A stretch of 64,000 nt of DNA, taken from the NCBI RefSeq assembly GCF_905163445.1, contig NC_053184.1:6200001-6264000 (forward strand). The letters are read 5' to 3'. This document shows positions 11,768 through 23,397 of the stretch, piece after piece. Source of the stretch: Pararge aegeria. Taxonomy: Eukaryota; Arthropoda; Insecta; Lepidoptera; Nymphalidae. The notes beneath the pieces are model-generated. The model was not told the DNA's origin and searched no databases. It worked only from the letters and a program-made list of their open reading frames with translations. A program made the position numbers and the translations under genes. Numbering within the stretch: the first letter of the stretch is position 1; each line of letters opens with the position of its first letter.

Positions 11768-12287
11768 TTAAAGAATTAGAGAAAGAGCGCTATGATGGAA
11801 AGTTACTGGCGACAGATGTCGCATGAAAAGTAGCGGCCTCCTTCTGTGAAGTTGCCATGTTAAAAAAGAAGTTGCAAAGCTGATCCAGAAAGAAACCTCT
11901 GAGGTCACTCTATACCGAACCGCTGAGACAGCTAATTTCGTGCTCTTCATAGTCCCAGGCGAAGAGACTTGAGACTGGAGTTGAGAGCGGTAAGAGTGGG
12001 GGATTTGACCGCTCACTCTTCCATATCCTATATGTCACTGAAGGTAGAAGATTGATGTGATACGAGCTGCTGTAGCTCATAGCCAGGCAAATAAATTTTG
12101 GGAAGCGTCTTGCCACGTGCTCGAGGGCGTCGTACAAGTCGGTGCATTTTTGAGTGATCCCGGAGTCTCCCATCATGTGCCGAGGGCGGCTACCAAGGAA
12201 GTTTGAGTGTGTAGAAATTCCAAATAACCCAATTTCATCCCCCAATAAGGAGGGTAATTTTGTTATTAGAAGATTTCCCCTCATCAC
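11768..12287 (-). other. Two overlapping minus-strand open frames, unidentified
   Basis: Open frames of 125 codons (12287-11910) and 82 codons (12016-11768) overlap in different frames on the minus strand, in DNA richer in G+C than the flanks. I see no family motif, signal peptide or splice sites. One frame near 11840 has an SQKEAA-like string that occurs near the end of some R1-like LINE proteins, so a decayed LINE is possible. Function unknown. Confidence 0.3.
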
Positions 12288-13328
12288 CTAAAAAAAAGGT
12301 TGGGCCAAGAACTGGGTTTTTACCTAAAAATATATTTCCGTCCCTATGCCTCGTAGAGCAAGTATTGCTCTTGCCTGTGTTCATATTTCCACTTTCTCCG
12401 TTCTTATAAAAAAAAAATTGTTAACCTGTGAAAATAATGGTAAAGCCCGGGAAGCCGCATTGGAGGAATGCGGTACTTCTTTAAAACCCTATCACACACG
12501 GATATTAGTTGGCTGATTAGTATGTAAACATAACTCTTAAACTAAATTGACAGTTCTAAAAGTGGAATCCAATCCAATCCGTGAATGGTATGAATAAATT
12601 GGTATTTTGGTATTAGTAAGTTAGTAATAACAAACACTTTTTATGTCTTCGGTATCAAGAGTTTTCAAATTTCATATTTTTTGTTATAGAAAAAAGTTTA
12701 CCTTGGCCCTAGCCTCAGAGTAAGGTTTTAAAATAAAATTCGAATATTTTGGTCAAAAACAACGACGTTGACTCGTTTGGGTGTCCTGTTCGAGGGTTCA
12801 GAATTTCCCAATTGGAGTTTGCTGATGACTATCGTATTTCTTTTTTATATACGCGGCGAACGGAGTAAAAACGATGGAAGGAATCAGTGTAAAAAACTTT
12901 TACGTTGAAAAACAATATTCAATGTGAAAGTATATTTTTTGCCTTTTAAGACAACAGAACGACTACGATGCACGAGATAATTATTATGTCCATTTTGTTA
13001 TCCTATGTCTATAAGACAGACGATATGTAGACGTGGATATTAAAAAAAAATCCGTAACAGACACGTTAGCCCTACCCGAGTTTTCATCGCGCTATCTGAA
13101 TCTCTCAACAAGACTAAAGTGTATCGTTTTTTTTGGATGGTTACTGATAACCTCAAGGGTTGTAACAGAGTCATCAGTATCAAAATACACAATAAATGTC
13201 GTGCAACATAGATAGGAAATAAATGCAAATGGGGTGGAGTATAATTTAAATTTGTTCTTGTAATCTATTAAATATAGTATATCAGTCTGTAGTTATTAAA
13301 CGTTTTATTATAAACCCAATTTGCAAAA
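12288..13328. other. No gene seen
   Basis: AT-rich. Overlapping 60-62 codon frames on both strands at 13033-13228 look like chance. Confidence 0.45.
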
Positions 13329-13363
13329 TATATATATATAATATATGTATACATATATATATA
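13329..13363. repeat. AT dinucleotide microsatellite
   Basis: Imperfect (TA)n tract, largely self-complementary. Confidence 0.85.
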
Positions 13364-14790
13364 TCAACGTCAAATGCGCGTTAGCGTGACTGTATCATTT
13401 AATAAGGAAGACCAAATATAAATACTTATACATCTAGCAGATTTACGTTACTCCAAAATCAATATTGTTAACTTGATGAGTAGCTTCAGAGGCCGACTTT
13501 CTTAGGAGCGAGATGTGTAGATTTAAGCCCAAAAACACTGTAACTCTTAGTACTACGATTACTGTCGTAAGTCATGTAACAATATCTGCAGCGTTGGTTT
13601 AACATAGTGTCCAAAATATAACCGAAGATAGACTCAGCGCATATTCGAATTTCTAAAGCCATACACACAGTTATCTATTCGAATTGCAATGTGAGCTGCT
13701 GACATGTACTGTCCTAACTAGGCCAGATCACCCTTACTCGTTTTTATAACAATAAAATTCTCGGTCTGTGTTTAAAAAATGAACGTCATCGCTCGGTCTC
13801 GTACCGCCCGTAGCGTTTTACAGAAACCCATTGCAAATTTTGAGGCACATTTCTCCGCTACAGGTTTACAATTCTAGTGCTTCAGGGATAATCGATGATT
13901 TAGTAATTTACTTTGTCGGTTATCTTTTAACAGGGCAGTCATGATTATTATGAAGTAACACTGCTTGGGACAGATGTTTGTGGCCTCACGAACATTTGCC
14001 CCTTCCTTTTACTTGAAGCCATTGCGCTAGAGGCAAAGGGCCACGCAAGGAATATTTGATATGACCATGTAGTTGATATATCGCACGTGCTTTAGTTAGT
14101 ACTTTAGTGCCTTTCTTTTAATCTAGTATTGCGCTTTATTTGTCAGTTCTTTTGAGGCGTATTCCGAGGATTTAAGTTTTCGGCTATATACTAATGTTAA
14201 AACACTTTGCTTGATTCCAAGCTTTTTTGTCATAGAGACTTTAGATTCGGCCCGCAAACTGCTATATTGTATGCAAATTCAAGCATCCATGTGGCGTTTG
14301 TCTTGTTTGTGGAAGTGGGACATTAATAGAATAGTCCAGATCATTCTACTAGCTCTGACTAGTATCGAGCAACCTTTGCTAAATAATTTATATCGAGAAT
14401 ATACTCGTATAATGTAATTTTTATGGTATTTTTCCTCCTATACGATGGCTTTTATTTCCCTAGAGAGGGAGTTGAAGAGTTTTCAACGTAAACGTCCCGG
14501 CAGCGATTTCACGGACACCCATATTTATTTAAGAATCAGTGTTGTCTCTGAGTAATTGTTTGTCTTTCTGTGAAATTGCTCCGATTGTTTGTCTTAGCGA
14601 GAATGCTCAAATTTAAATAAAACCGGACGCAGTCGCTTAAAGTCAGGGTATATTTTCAACAAGTCCTGAATAAATCCATCCCACTTTTCCCCTTGATTTG
14701 CTTTGCCTTTATTAAAAACAAGAATTTAAGCAGTCTATAAAATTTTAATATTAAGTAAAGTGAAATAAAAAAAACAGTAAAATTTAAAAA
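13364..14790. other. No gene or recognised repeat
   Basis: Unique-looking AT-rich DNA; open frames of 60-68 codons at 13486-13668 and 14211-14417 show nothing recognisable. Confidence 0.45.
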
Positions 14791-14934
14791 ATGGTTATCG
14801 ACACTAAATCAGTTATTTCGTCAAGCATTAGTGCTCTTTTTGGATCGTCTTCTTATTTCCTTATTACATTTGTTTTAGCGACAGGAATAACAGGTTTTGT
14901 CCAATTATTATTTTCCATGAAATCAACAAATTAG
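14791..14934 (+). CDS. Possible small membrane peptide ORF (47 aa), unidentified
   Basis: ATG in a good animal start context (AAAAATGG), ending in TAG. The peptide starts MVIDTKSVISSSISALFGSS and has a central hydrophobic stretch (about residues 22-41, YFLITFVLATGITGFVQLLF), consistent with one membrane span. It is preceded by A-rich sequence that could be a 5' UTR. No homologue comes to mind. A chance frame of this size is quite possible in this window; it is listed because start context and hydrophobicity coincide. Confidence 0.2.
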   Translation: MVIDTKSVISSSISALFGSSSYFLITFVLATGITGFVQLLFSMKSTN

Positions 14935-15078
14935 TAGTAATGACGGATTGGGGATTGTGGTAGAGAGGGAATTAATTTTCTTAATAATACCTACATCACC
15001 CATGGAAATATATCTCTAATATCCTCTCAGGCAAAATCTTTTCTTGAGCAATTGTTGTTAATTTTGACTTATTTATAA

Positions 15079-15264
15079 TTGATTCGTTCACAGGAAACCA
15101 ATTTACTCAAAGGCAAGGCGTTGATTGGGCATTCCTTCGGGAATCACTTGCGTAGATCCTTAATTGAAGATCAATTACCACAAATCGAATGGGGAGACGT
15201 GCCGAAAGTTCATCTTATGTACTGTTTTGATTCCAAGTTTCTCAATGTAACCATTATGTTGTAG
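15079..15264 (+). other. Open frame with an acceptor-like site, unidentified
   Basis: The frame runs ETNLLKGKALIGHSFGNHLR and continues with EWGDVPKVHLMYCFDSKF before a stop. A possible acceptor (GATTCGTTCACAG) precedes GAAACC at about 15094. LIGHSFGNHLRR faintly recalls SGNH-type motifs in transposon proteins, but this is too short to assign. It could be an exon, a repeat remnant or chance. Confidence 0.2.
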
Positions 15265-15471
15265 GTCCGTAATAGAAAAGTTACGTAAAAATAATTACAA
15301 GAAATTGTAATAGATGAATCTTTTCATGTACAAGGTAAGTCTAATTATAATTATTATTATTGTTGATAACTACTTCACTTTCAGTACAGAAATAATTAAG
15401 TTAAGTTAGACTAAAAGATAATCTCTTACCTTTCTTTAATCAACGGAAATATCCAAATATCTCTATATTTT

Positions 15472-15544
15472 TAGACACCATCCAAAAATCTCATATCGTA
15501 AATACATTTACACAATTTTTTTCAAGATATTTGGATGGTGCCTA
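15472..15544. mobile_element. Very short TA-flanked inverted-repeat element
   Basis: Ends TAGACACCATCCAAAAATCT (left) and, on the minus strand from the right, TAGGCACCATCCAAATATCT. The outermost TA on both sides fits a TA target duplication, as for mariner-type MITEs. Only 73 bp in all, with a 30 bp AT-rich centre. Confidence 0.6.
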
Positions 15545-16763
15545 ATAAAATATTTCGAACGGGTTTCGCTCAATTGGTTTTTGTTTTCATAAGTCTGTTT
15601 CTTTGAATCAAATAATTGAAACGTCTGTGAACAAGTTGTAATTCATTATTTTCTACATATTTAACTGCCTTGTTCGTCTCGGTCTTGTCACTAACTCAGG
15701 ATCATAATCGACAACCCGCAACCTTCATTATAGCGGTGTGGTTGTTTTAAGCTCTAAAACCCGATCTTCTAAGTAAGAGCACTCTGCTTGACAAATGTAA
15801 AAAACAAAATTTTTTTTCATAATTTAACTCGACACTGTCTTTCACTATATTCTTTTATATGATATGTAAATTGTTTTTTTTTTAAGGAAAATATCCTAGA
15901 ACGTAAGTCCGTCACACCTATTGGCTGCATTTATACACGCATGTTGTGGAGAGTGGCTAGTTTTATTGTCATTGGTTGTTGTTCTTATGTTTATGTTATG
16001 ACACGATCTGTTTTGTGTGTTAAATAAATAAAAAAAACAGGAGCCTATGCCCAGTTGGCCGTTAGATAGACCAGGGATAGCTACATATACTTGCACTACC
16101 AGAGCTACAGCGATCCAGTTTCATTAAGCTACACCTAGTGCCTACCTTCGCCACCTTGTTTCGAACAATACCCAGAGCAATTCGTCTCAGACAATCTAAT
16201 ATAAATGTACGGGCACAAATAAACACCGATCCTGAATCTAACGCTATATTGAAAGTGCCGACTTGATTGGAATTTATAACCTTTTCCTTTCGACTTAATG
16301 AAGTTGTATTGCATTTCTGGGGCGTAATGTTCACAATAAATAACGAACCCGGTTCAATGTTTCGTTAATGCACGTCCATTTGCTCAAATGTATATCTTGC
16401 TGAGTTTCCCACTTCTGCCATTTCGATTAATGATATTATAATTCGCTCCGAACCTCTGACATCATAAACCGGTGTTTCTGTTTTTGACGTACAATTTTCA
16501 CAACCTTGTATTAAAAGGTATATGCATTTTTAAATCGTAATTTTAGAAGATTGAAGTTTTTCCAATATATGTATATTCATATTCTTGGCTCCAATAAAAC
16601 CTGATCGTAAGTAACAATACAATGGTCTCGTTGACACATGCTGGGTTTATGACACTACGCGGTTATGGAGTCTGGATAGTATTTCAAGTATGGTAGCCGT
16701 CAACATTTATAACTAAAAGTTTTTTACCCGAAAGATCATGAGCTAATAGGTCCACGAATAGAA
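15545..16763. other. No gene seen
   Basis: A 90-codon minus open frame (16334-16062) and a 66-codon one (16096-15896) have no recognisable motif. 16037-16060 (GGAGCCTATGCCCAG...TGG) recalls a LINE-tail phrase common in moths. Confidence 0.4.
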
Positions 16764-16793
16764 CCCTAAGGAGAAGAAGAAGAGAAGAAGAAG
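16764..16793. repeat. GAA-rich microsatellite
   Basis: Imperfect AGAAGA/GAAG tract. Confidence 0.8.
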
Positions 16794-17082
16794 CGCTAAA
16801 GTTTTCATACCTTTTACACATTCGCTTTGTATTCACTTAACACGCGGTTCTCCGGATCGCAACGCGTCTCTTAAGTTTAATTATTAAATGATTATACATT
16901 GAGAAATCGTATTTACTAACTGTACAGCACTACTAAGAGTGATAATTGCTAAAACGACGAAAATTAATGAAACTTCTCAATCCGAAGCAAGTTGAACCCA
17001 AACTCTAATTTTAATTACTTTTGTATTCTGAAGACACTCGTAGGTGCTTTATAAAGTGCAGAACACACGAACCGCGTTAAGC

Positions 17083-17175
17083 TTCGCTGAGCACACATTA
17101 AAGTTGTAATTACTCAGGAACTAGATAGTTTTACACCTTAGAAGTAAGACTGTACATTGGCTTACGATCGCGTGA
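17083..17175 (+). repeat. Unnamed repeat family E, partial copy
   Basis: Starts CGCTGAGCACACATTAAAGT and contains the family core TTGTAATTACTCAGGAACTA; the downstream part is diverged. Confidence 0.6.
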
Positions 17176-17534
17176 GCAACTGGTTGCTTTGCAGTTTTGT
17201 TTTGTCTCAACTAAGGGCAAAGATCGGCAGCATTTATGAATATCTGGTGGTAACCCTCGCGTCTATACCTTGTCTAAACAATCTATGGATGAGATATTTG
17301 AATAGTAAATTTTTAATTGATCTGCATACTATGAATCGCTTTTGAATGTTTGAAGTAATTTTTCAAATGTTGCCTTATTTGTAGATTGTGTAATGACCGC
17401 AAACGTAAACCATAACCATTTAAAAACTTTGTGACAGTAAGAGTTAAGTTCAAGTGCCGATTCTATGTATGATCGCCAATTTTTCCCTAGCAACTGCAAA
17501 AATGTTGGTGTAAATTATTGTTATTAATTATTTT

Positions 17535-17800
17535 CTTACCTATGGACGTCTGCTACTGGACAAAGGGTTATTGTAGAAAGTTTAACATTTTACAGGTATT
17601 AATGACATTCGTCCACCTAGTTAACGGTTGGCTCTAACACTGCATTTACCTTAGTCACTAGGTTAGTTCCTTGGGATGCCAACATTCATCGGTACTTTTA
17701 TAATTCATCCATTTCCAATTCGGCGTTACGAGTCGTTAAGTTATGCCACATCCATGTAATTTTTTACAGGTTTCCTCACTTTAAATTTGAGCACATAGAA
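17535..17800 (-). pseudogene. RTE-like LINE 3' end, strongly decayed
   Basis: Degenerate minus-oriented match to the other RTE tails: GGACGTCTGCTACTGGACAA, ATTCGTCCACCTAGTTAACG, CACTGCATTTACC and CCAACATTCATCGG. Confidence 0.55.
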
Positions 17801-17994
17801 ATACTACGAGTAAGGCACTCTCTATACCATATGTTACTCTCTATACCATAGATTATAAAAATTTAATCGCCCAATAATATCCTCTGGTATAAAATTTACT
17901 GGTCCCAAAGCGCGGGGAAAGCAGAAGTTTACAATATTAGTATATTAGGTATTTACCCTTGCGCACATGTTCGGAGAGTAGATAAATAGAATAG

Positions 17995-18235
17995 CTAAAT
18001 ACTCTACGAAAATACACACATTGCCATCTAGCCCCAAAGTAAGCCCGACTTGTATCATGGATACTTAGATGGCTGATAAATATTTAAAAAATTTGTTTAT
18101 AAAAAAACAGATAAACACCCAGACACTGAAAACCATTCATGTTTATCACACAAACATTTTCTAGTTGTGGGAAACGAACTCATAGCCTTGGACTCAGAAA
18201 GTAGGGCCGCTGCCCAATGTGCCAATCAACCGTCA
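17995..18235 (-). mobile_element. tRNA-derived SINE family A, near complete
   Basis: Minus-oriented. The body ACACACATTGCCATCTAGCC is followed by CAGACACTGAAAA and CACAAACATTTTCTAGTTGT, then a box B and box A head ending at GTGCCAATCAACCGTC. Confidence 0.85.
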
Positions 18236-18392
18236 AAAATGTAAAAGTAATAGTAGATAAAACTGTGGTAGGACATTTAATTTGTCCTTAATAAAAGAAA
18301 CTGTCTGCTGCACATGCTAGTCGTACTGAGGCTAAGAGGCTCAGATTGTTGTCGGAAAGACAATATTATGTATTATATCAAATCACAACTGC

Positions 18393-18555
18393 GAAGGTAA
18401 ACGTCGTGAACACACAATAAAGTTGTAATTACTCAGGATGTAGGTCGTCTAAACGTCTGTGAACAAAGCGGTACAATAAATCTAGTTGATGCGATCGTGG
18501 CCCGCGGCAGATTTTACCGTCAACTCGCTGTTGTGTAACTAGCTTTAATAATATT
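18393..18555 (+). repeat. Unnamed repeat family E, full-length-like copy
   Basis: Shares with 35740-35945 the blocks CACACAATAAAGTTGTAATT, ACTCAGGA, AATAAATCTA, CGTCAACTCG and TGTTGTGTAACTAGCTTTAA, in the same order and orientation. Confidence 0.75.
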
Positions 18556-18924
18556 ATTTGTTCAGATTTTGCTCAAAGGGATGTCATTATTTGTATTGTG
18601 TTTCTCAAAGTGAATAGTCAAAACTTCATTCAAATAAACCTTTGAAAGGCAATTTCCATGCGTAAGTATTCGTTTTCTACCATTGGTGATTACTACCATT
18701 GTAAAATTAAAAGTGGCAAGGGGTCTAAAAGCCCACAACAAATTAAGCCAAATATATTTTTTGTTATCACCATCCCAAAGCAACACTTAAAGCTTTTTAC
18801 TAAAGTAATCCATATCCTTTATATACCTATCTAGTATAATCTATTAAACTTAGATACATCTCCAAGTACATCTTGTCTAGTCTTTAAATTCATTACAATT
18901 ATTTATTTCGTCCTTCAATTCCCT

Positions 18925-19135
18925 TCAAAAAATCCAGGTGATACTTGGCAGATCCAATAAATAAAAGCAGCCTTCCATGCACGATAAAACCTCAGCTTGG
19001 TACATGGTGAGAAGTTTTTTCAGCTTAAAGTAGGGCTTGACAATATCTAAGATACCAAGTCCCTCGCCAACTGTTTCCTTGAATTTCAAACTTAAGGTCT
19101 TGACCAGATTGCAGTAATTATAAGATGTAACCTTC
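18925..19135 (-). pseudogene. Jockey-like LINE reverse transcriptase fragment
   Basis: Minus frame of about 58 codons ending at 18931. It reads LKFKETVGEGLGILDIVKPY, then LLTMYQAEVLSCMEGCFYLL. The pattern ..K.YF....LL.LY.AQV...MEYC.HLL is the region after the catalytic palm of jockey/CR1-type RTs. It is only this short piece, so a truncated dead copy. The neighbouring repeat at 19205 is probably unrelated. Confidence 0.65.
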
Positions 19136-19204
19136 TATGATACTTTCTGAACTGAGACTGAGCCTTCCTTTCAGGGAGAACGAGTTCAGTATCCATTATA
19201 ATAA

Positions 19205-19405
19205 TGAATATTTGTTTAACTCCGAAGGAAAAACATCGCGAGGAAACCGGCATGCCTCAAAGTTTACCATAATGTTCTCGAAGGCGTGTAAAATCTACCA
19301 ATTCGCACTGGGCCAGCGTTGTGGACGTTCTAACCCCGTCTCATGCTGAGAGATCGTGCCCTGTAGTGGGCCAGTAATGGATTGCAAATGATAATAGAAA
19401 ATATT
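19205..19405 (+). repeat. Interspersed repeat family J, copy 1
   Basis: Contains CGAAGGAAAAACATCGCGAG, GTTCTCGAAGGCGTGTAAAA, CACTGGGCCAGCGTTGTGGA and CTGTAGTGGGCCAGTAATGG, the order seen in a very common lepidopteran repeat, also at 31605-31805. An overlapping open frame (19137-19349) is a shadow. Confidence 0.75.
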
Positions 19406-20639
19406 AATAATCAACAATTATGAAGCTTTAATCTACGTGCGATTAATATTCGATACATTTACAATCTCTCAGTTCTGTTCACAACATATGTAGATAGATA
19501 AAGTTACAAAGGATTGTAGTTTCATTGTCCAGTAAACCTGTGTGTTTGGTACAATAAATAATTAATGTGTTATAAATTGCAGCTATCGGGCGCTATACGT
19601 CCTCAGGGTGGTATTATGATTAATTTTAAATTAACTAACAAACTACTCGACTCGACTACACATTACAAATGATTACATACCAAGGATAATTGGCTGATGG
19701 TCGACAATTTGTTCCGATCATTGAAATGAATAAAATTTGGGTGGAAACATTTTTAAACTAGATCAAAAATGGTATGTTATTGGAATTATCAAACATGCAC
19801 ATAAAATTATCTATAGTCCAGCAAATACGCAAAATTTCATAGCTCTATGTATGCATCCCAAAAAAAATATAGGATTGGGAGGAACATTCTTTTTTATTGG
19901 CTTACATTTACTTTAACTTAGGGAATAGTGCGTTAATTAACTAAGTTTAACAAACAAGTTTGTGCTTTAGCACAAGTAAACTCCTATAAAATTAAGCGTG
20001 AAATTTCTACGTGGAGGTTGTGTTTGTGAGTAATGAAGTCAGTTGGTTATTAAGTCAGTTTTCTTGTTTTATTTATTTATTAATTCATTTATTAGTTATC
20101 GTTATAAATAATTTTGGATATGTGTCTTACTTTATACTAAAATAAAGCCATATATAGATTACAAATCTTAACTGCGACAATTAAGATATAGGTGCAAATA
20201 TATAGATCAATCAGTTACAATATTCACAACTTCTTTGAAAAAGTAGTAGTTTTTTTAAATGACAATTTAGCGTCTTATATTTTAAACACGTTACACGTAT
20301 TACATTTAAAACAGTTATAGTTATCTGTTTTTACTAACTATGAATGTTCCGCACAATGTACGTTACCCACTTAAAATTTTCTGCTTTAGAGCTTCTCGCT
20401 AAGAATTTTGCTAGTTTACAAACATTTTTGAAAATATTACATATTTCATATTCCGATTGAAAGCAAATGGAATTCAGTTCATATGAAGTGCTCTTAACCC
20501 CACTATATTCTGAAACTCGTTGAATGATAAAATGAATAAAATATGAAAATATTTCCATGTCTATTTCCCCGAAACCGGAAACTGCTATCGCCAATTATTA
20601 TTATTGCAAAAGTAAGATTGGCTGTTCGTTCAAGATAAA
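19406..20639. other. No gene seen
   Basis: AT-rich. An 86-codon minus frame at 20594-20334 lacks recognisable motifs and splice context. Confidence 0.45.
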
Positions 20640-20790
20640 ACCGTTATGTTAATAGGTAAATCAAATCAAAATCAAATCATATTTTGATTTTATTTTATTG
20701 TACACCAAATACAAAGCATTAAAACAAAAGAAAACACAATTAAAATTAAAAAAAAAAAGCTACATGTAGCAAACTTTATTATATTATACA
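20640..20790 (-). repeat. LINE-type 3' tail
   Basis: AATCAAATCAAAATCAAATC followed by TTTTATTTTATTGTACACCA. On the minus strand this is the usual poly(A)/AATC-like terminus of a lepidopteran LINE or its derivative. Confidence 0.5.
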
Positions 20791-20984
20791 CCTAAATAAT
20801 ATAACTGGACCTACGAGTATGCTTTCACTTAGAATCAAATTCATATTGTTTGCATAGGAACCTATAAAAATCCAGCTTCCGTATGTTACGATAGATAGCT
20901 TGGAACTTTTTATAAAATTTTGCATTTTTTTATAAGATTGTTAGTCTACATCTTCACTCTTTCCACGGAAACGGGAATAAATAT

Positions 20985-21135
20985 CTTCCACATCGAAGTG
21001 TGGCTATATAGAGGAAGACCAATGAGGATATGGATGGATTGTGTGAAATAGATATTTGTGTGGTTGAAAGTGAGTCAGATACTAGAAGACAGCTAATAGA
21101 AGAGAGAAGATAAGTGGTGCCGATACATTGTACCC
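20985..21135 (+). pseudogene. LINE RT C-terminal fragment
   Basis: Translates as RGRPMRIWMDCVK then stop. The DNA continues with GTGGTTGAAAGTGAG and AGAGAGAAGATAAGTGGTGC, matching the tail of a moth LINE coding end (GRP..W.DCV). Dead fragment. Confidence 0.55.
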
Positions 21136-21479
21136 ATACTGTTCCTTTTTAAATATTTATACAAAATTACATTACATTTTACTTCTCACCGGCATAAAAA
21201 TATTTTATTTCTAGTTTTTTATTTGTTTTACAATTTCGGTTCGTTTTAGTTGCTTTTCCCGAGACCAAGGCGTTATTGGAGAAGTTATCCCGGCTCCTTT
21301 ATTGTAAATACCATCAATCGCTTATTAACCATATACCTACCATAATCGGTATCTGAAATTAGGGCGCGTTTCGAAACCTCCTAGCTTAAGTTTTAAGTTA
21401 ACGAATGCAGTTATCACCATCACCTAACATTAGTGTTAACATGTTAAATGTATAAACACTTTATAAGTACCTACCTGTG

Positions 21480-21530
21480 ATAAAGTCTACATGAATAAAA
21501 CATTTTTGAATTTGAATTTTATCGTAGCGC
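21480..21530 (+). repeat. LINE-type 3' end
   Basis: TACATGAATAAAACATTTTT then TTGAATTTGAATTTT, the microsatellite-like end typical of jockey/CR1-like copies. Confidence 0.5.
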
Positions 21531-21957
21531 AACTCGTGTTATACTAATTATTTTATAGTTCCGGTGACCATCCCTGGTCTTCATCAGAAGTTTTCCTTGA
21601 TCAAATGTTGCTTTTCAAAAGAAAATGCAAAAATTACTTAAGAAGTACTCAAATTGCTATAGGTGTGCCTATAATATTTGAAGTGTTGATAGTTGAGTTG
21701 ATTTCTCCAAGATTCAACGAATATATCTTAACAGATTAAAAAGAGATCACCTCGGCGGTTTAACAAACCAATCAAAAAATAATCATCAAAATCGTTTTAC
21801 AATTGGAAGAGTAAACGCATATAACAAATATGCAAAAAAAACATACATTCGAATTGAGAACCTCCTCATTTTTAAGTCGTTTGAAAATAGGAATGGTTTT
21901 CCACAGTGATCGCAAAACTTAATTTCAAAGATGGCAATCGATTATGATGATTTAGCA
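21531..21957. other. No gene seen
   Basis: Unassigned AT-rich DNA. Confidence 0.45.
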
Positions 21958-22320
21958 AGGTCATCATCATCATTTTAACCAATCGACGTCCACTGCTGGA
22001 CATAGGTCTTTTGTTGGGAGTTCCACAATACACGGTCCTGGGCTGCTTGGCTCCAGTGGCTCTCAGCGACTCGCCTGATATCATCTGTCCACCACGATGG
22101 GAGCTGACCGACGCTGCGTTTATCGGTGCGGGGTCGCCATTCCAGCACCTTAAGACCCCAACGTCCATCGGTTCTCCGAGCTATGCCCTGCCCTTTGCCA
22201 CTTCAGCTTCGCGACTGGCTGTGCTATGTCGGTAACTCTAGTTCTTCTACTGATCTTCTCATTTCTGATTTGATCACGTAGAGATACTCCTAGCATATCT
22301 CTCTTTATCGCCCGCTGAAG
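21958..22320 (-). pseudogene. RTE-like LINE 3' end
   Basis: Minus-oriented. Begins at the element's 3' end with CGACGTCCACTGCTGGACAT and continues through TCTGTCCACCACGATGGGAG to TATCTCTCTTTATCGCCCGC. Open frames on both strands here are shadows. It is less decayed than the copy at 17535. Confidence 0.85.
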
Positions 22321-22755
22321 AAGGGAGGATTTTAGAAAGGTAATATGCTATAAACCTTTGCACTACAAGCGTTAGTTACCTTAAGTGAAATCGCGAGATA
22401 CTGGTAGTCTGCAGTATATTGTAAGGCATAATACAGATTGCTAATGGTGTTTAGTTAGTTGATTGCTAGTCAGCCCTGCACATTACATCCTGCTGTGCGG
22501 GAAATCATTACCCGGTATAATGGAGGCGCGGTGGAGATCCTAGTGTAATTGCATCGGATAATGCGGTAGGTAGATACGTTATGTATGGTTATTTATAAGA
22601 TTTGTATGCTCTATATACAGTCCTTTACAAGTATTAGAAACAACGTCACACAAAAATGTTACTCAAATAAATTTTATTTCATATTTAAAATTCAAACTTC
22701 ATGAATCTTCATCAAATGCCAAAGTTATCTATAACGAAAGTTTGAAGGATGTTTT
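22321..22755. other. No gene seen
   Basis: Unassigned; no supported frame. Confidence 0.45.
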
Positions 22756-22905
22756 AGTAAATAAATAATATAAATATACTACGACAGTACACACATCGCC
22801 ATCAAGATAGCTATTGAATATTTTTATGAATATAATACACATAAATACTTATAATATACCTGCAGATAAACACCCAGACACTAAAAAACAACCATGTTAG
22901 GTAGA
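22756..22905 (-). mobile_element. tRNA-derived SINE family A, fragment
   Basis: Body and tail only (CTACGACAGTACACACATCG, AAACACCCAGACACTAAAAA), with an internal deletion around 22805 and no tRNA head. Confidence 0.75.
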
Positions 22906-23397
22906 TATTTAATAAAAGTTGGGGGTGGATAAATATTTTGCCCATAACTAATTTATAAAAAAAAAACATGAAAAATCAAATAACATCTCACCTATTACTT
23001 TCTTAATATCAACCATTTATGAATTTTAATCAGCAAAATGAAACGATGAAATTACATTCTCACCAAAATAAAGAGATATTAATTGGTTCGATTCATTCTA
23101 AAAAATAAATAAGTGTAGTGAAGGATACATTTAGAAATGGTGGTAAGTATACTTTGAGCAGATGATGCCATATAAAAAGATCAATCGTGCTGTAAGTGAG
23201 GAGCGAGAAATAATCCCTTACTCGCCTGAGTAGTAAGGGCTCTATATGCCAGGGTTACTTTAACATTGCAGTACGGTATGTTTTGACAATTTAGATTTAG
23301 ACACTTTAGGACCCTAATCAAAAAATAGTTTGTGAAAGAAATCAAGCCTTATTTATACTAAAAAATATAGGTTAGTTTTCATTACAGTTGTTTACGA
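22906..23397. other. No gene seen
   Basis: Unassigned AT-rich DNA. Confidence 0.45.

Noticed and set aside
13329..13363. Possible CRISPR-like or regulatory repeat
   Set aside because: It is a simple TA microsatellite in a eukaryotic genome.
22011..22235. 74-codon plus and 98-codon minus frames
   Set aside because: Both are shadows of a minus-oriented RTE LINE tail.
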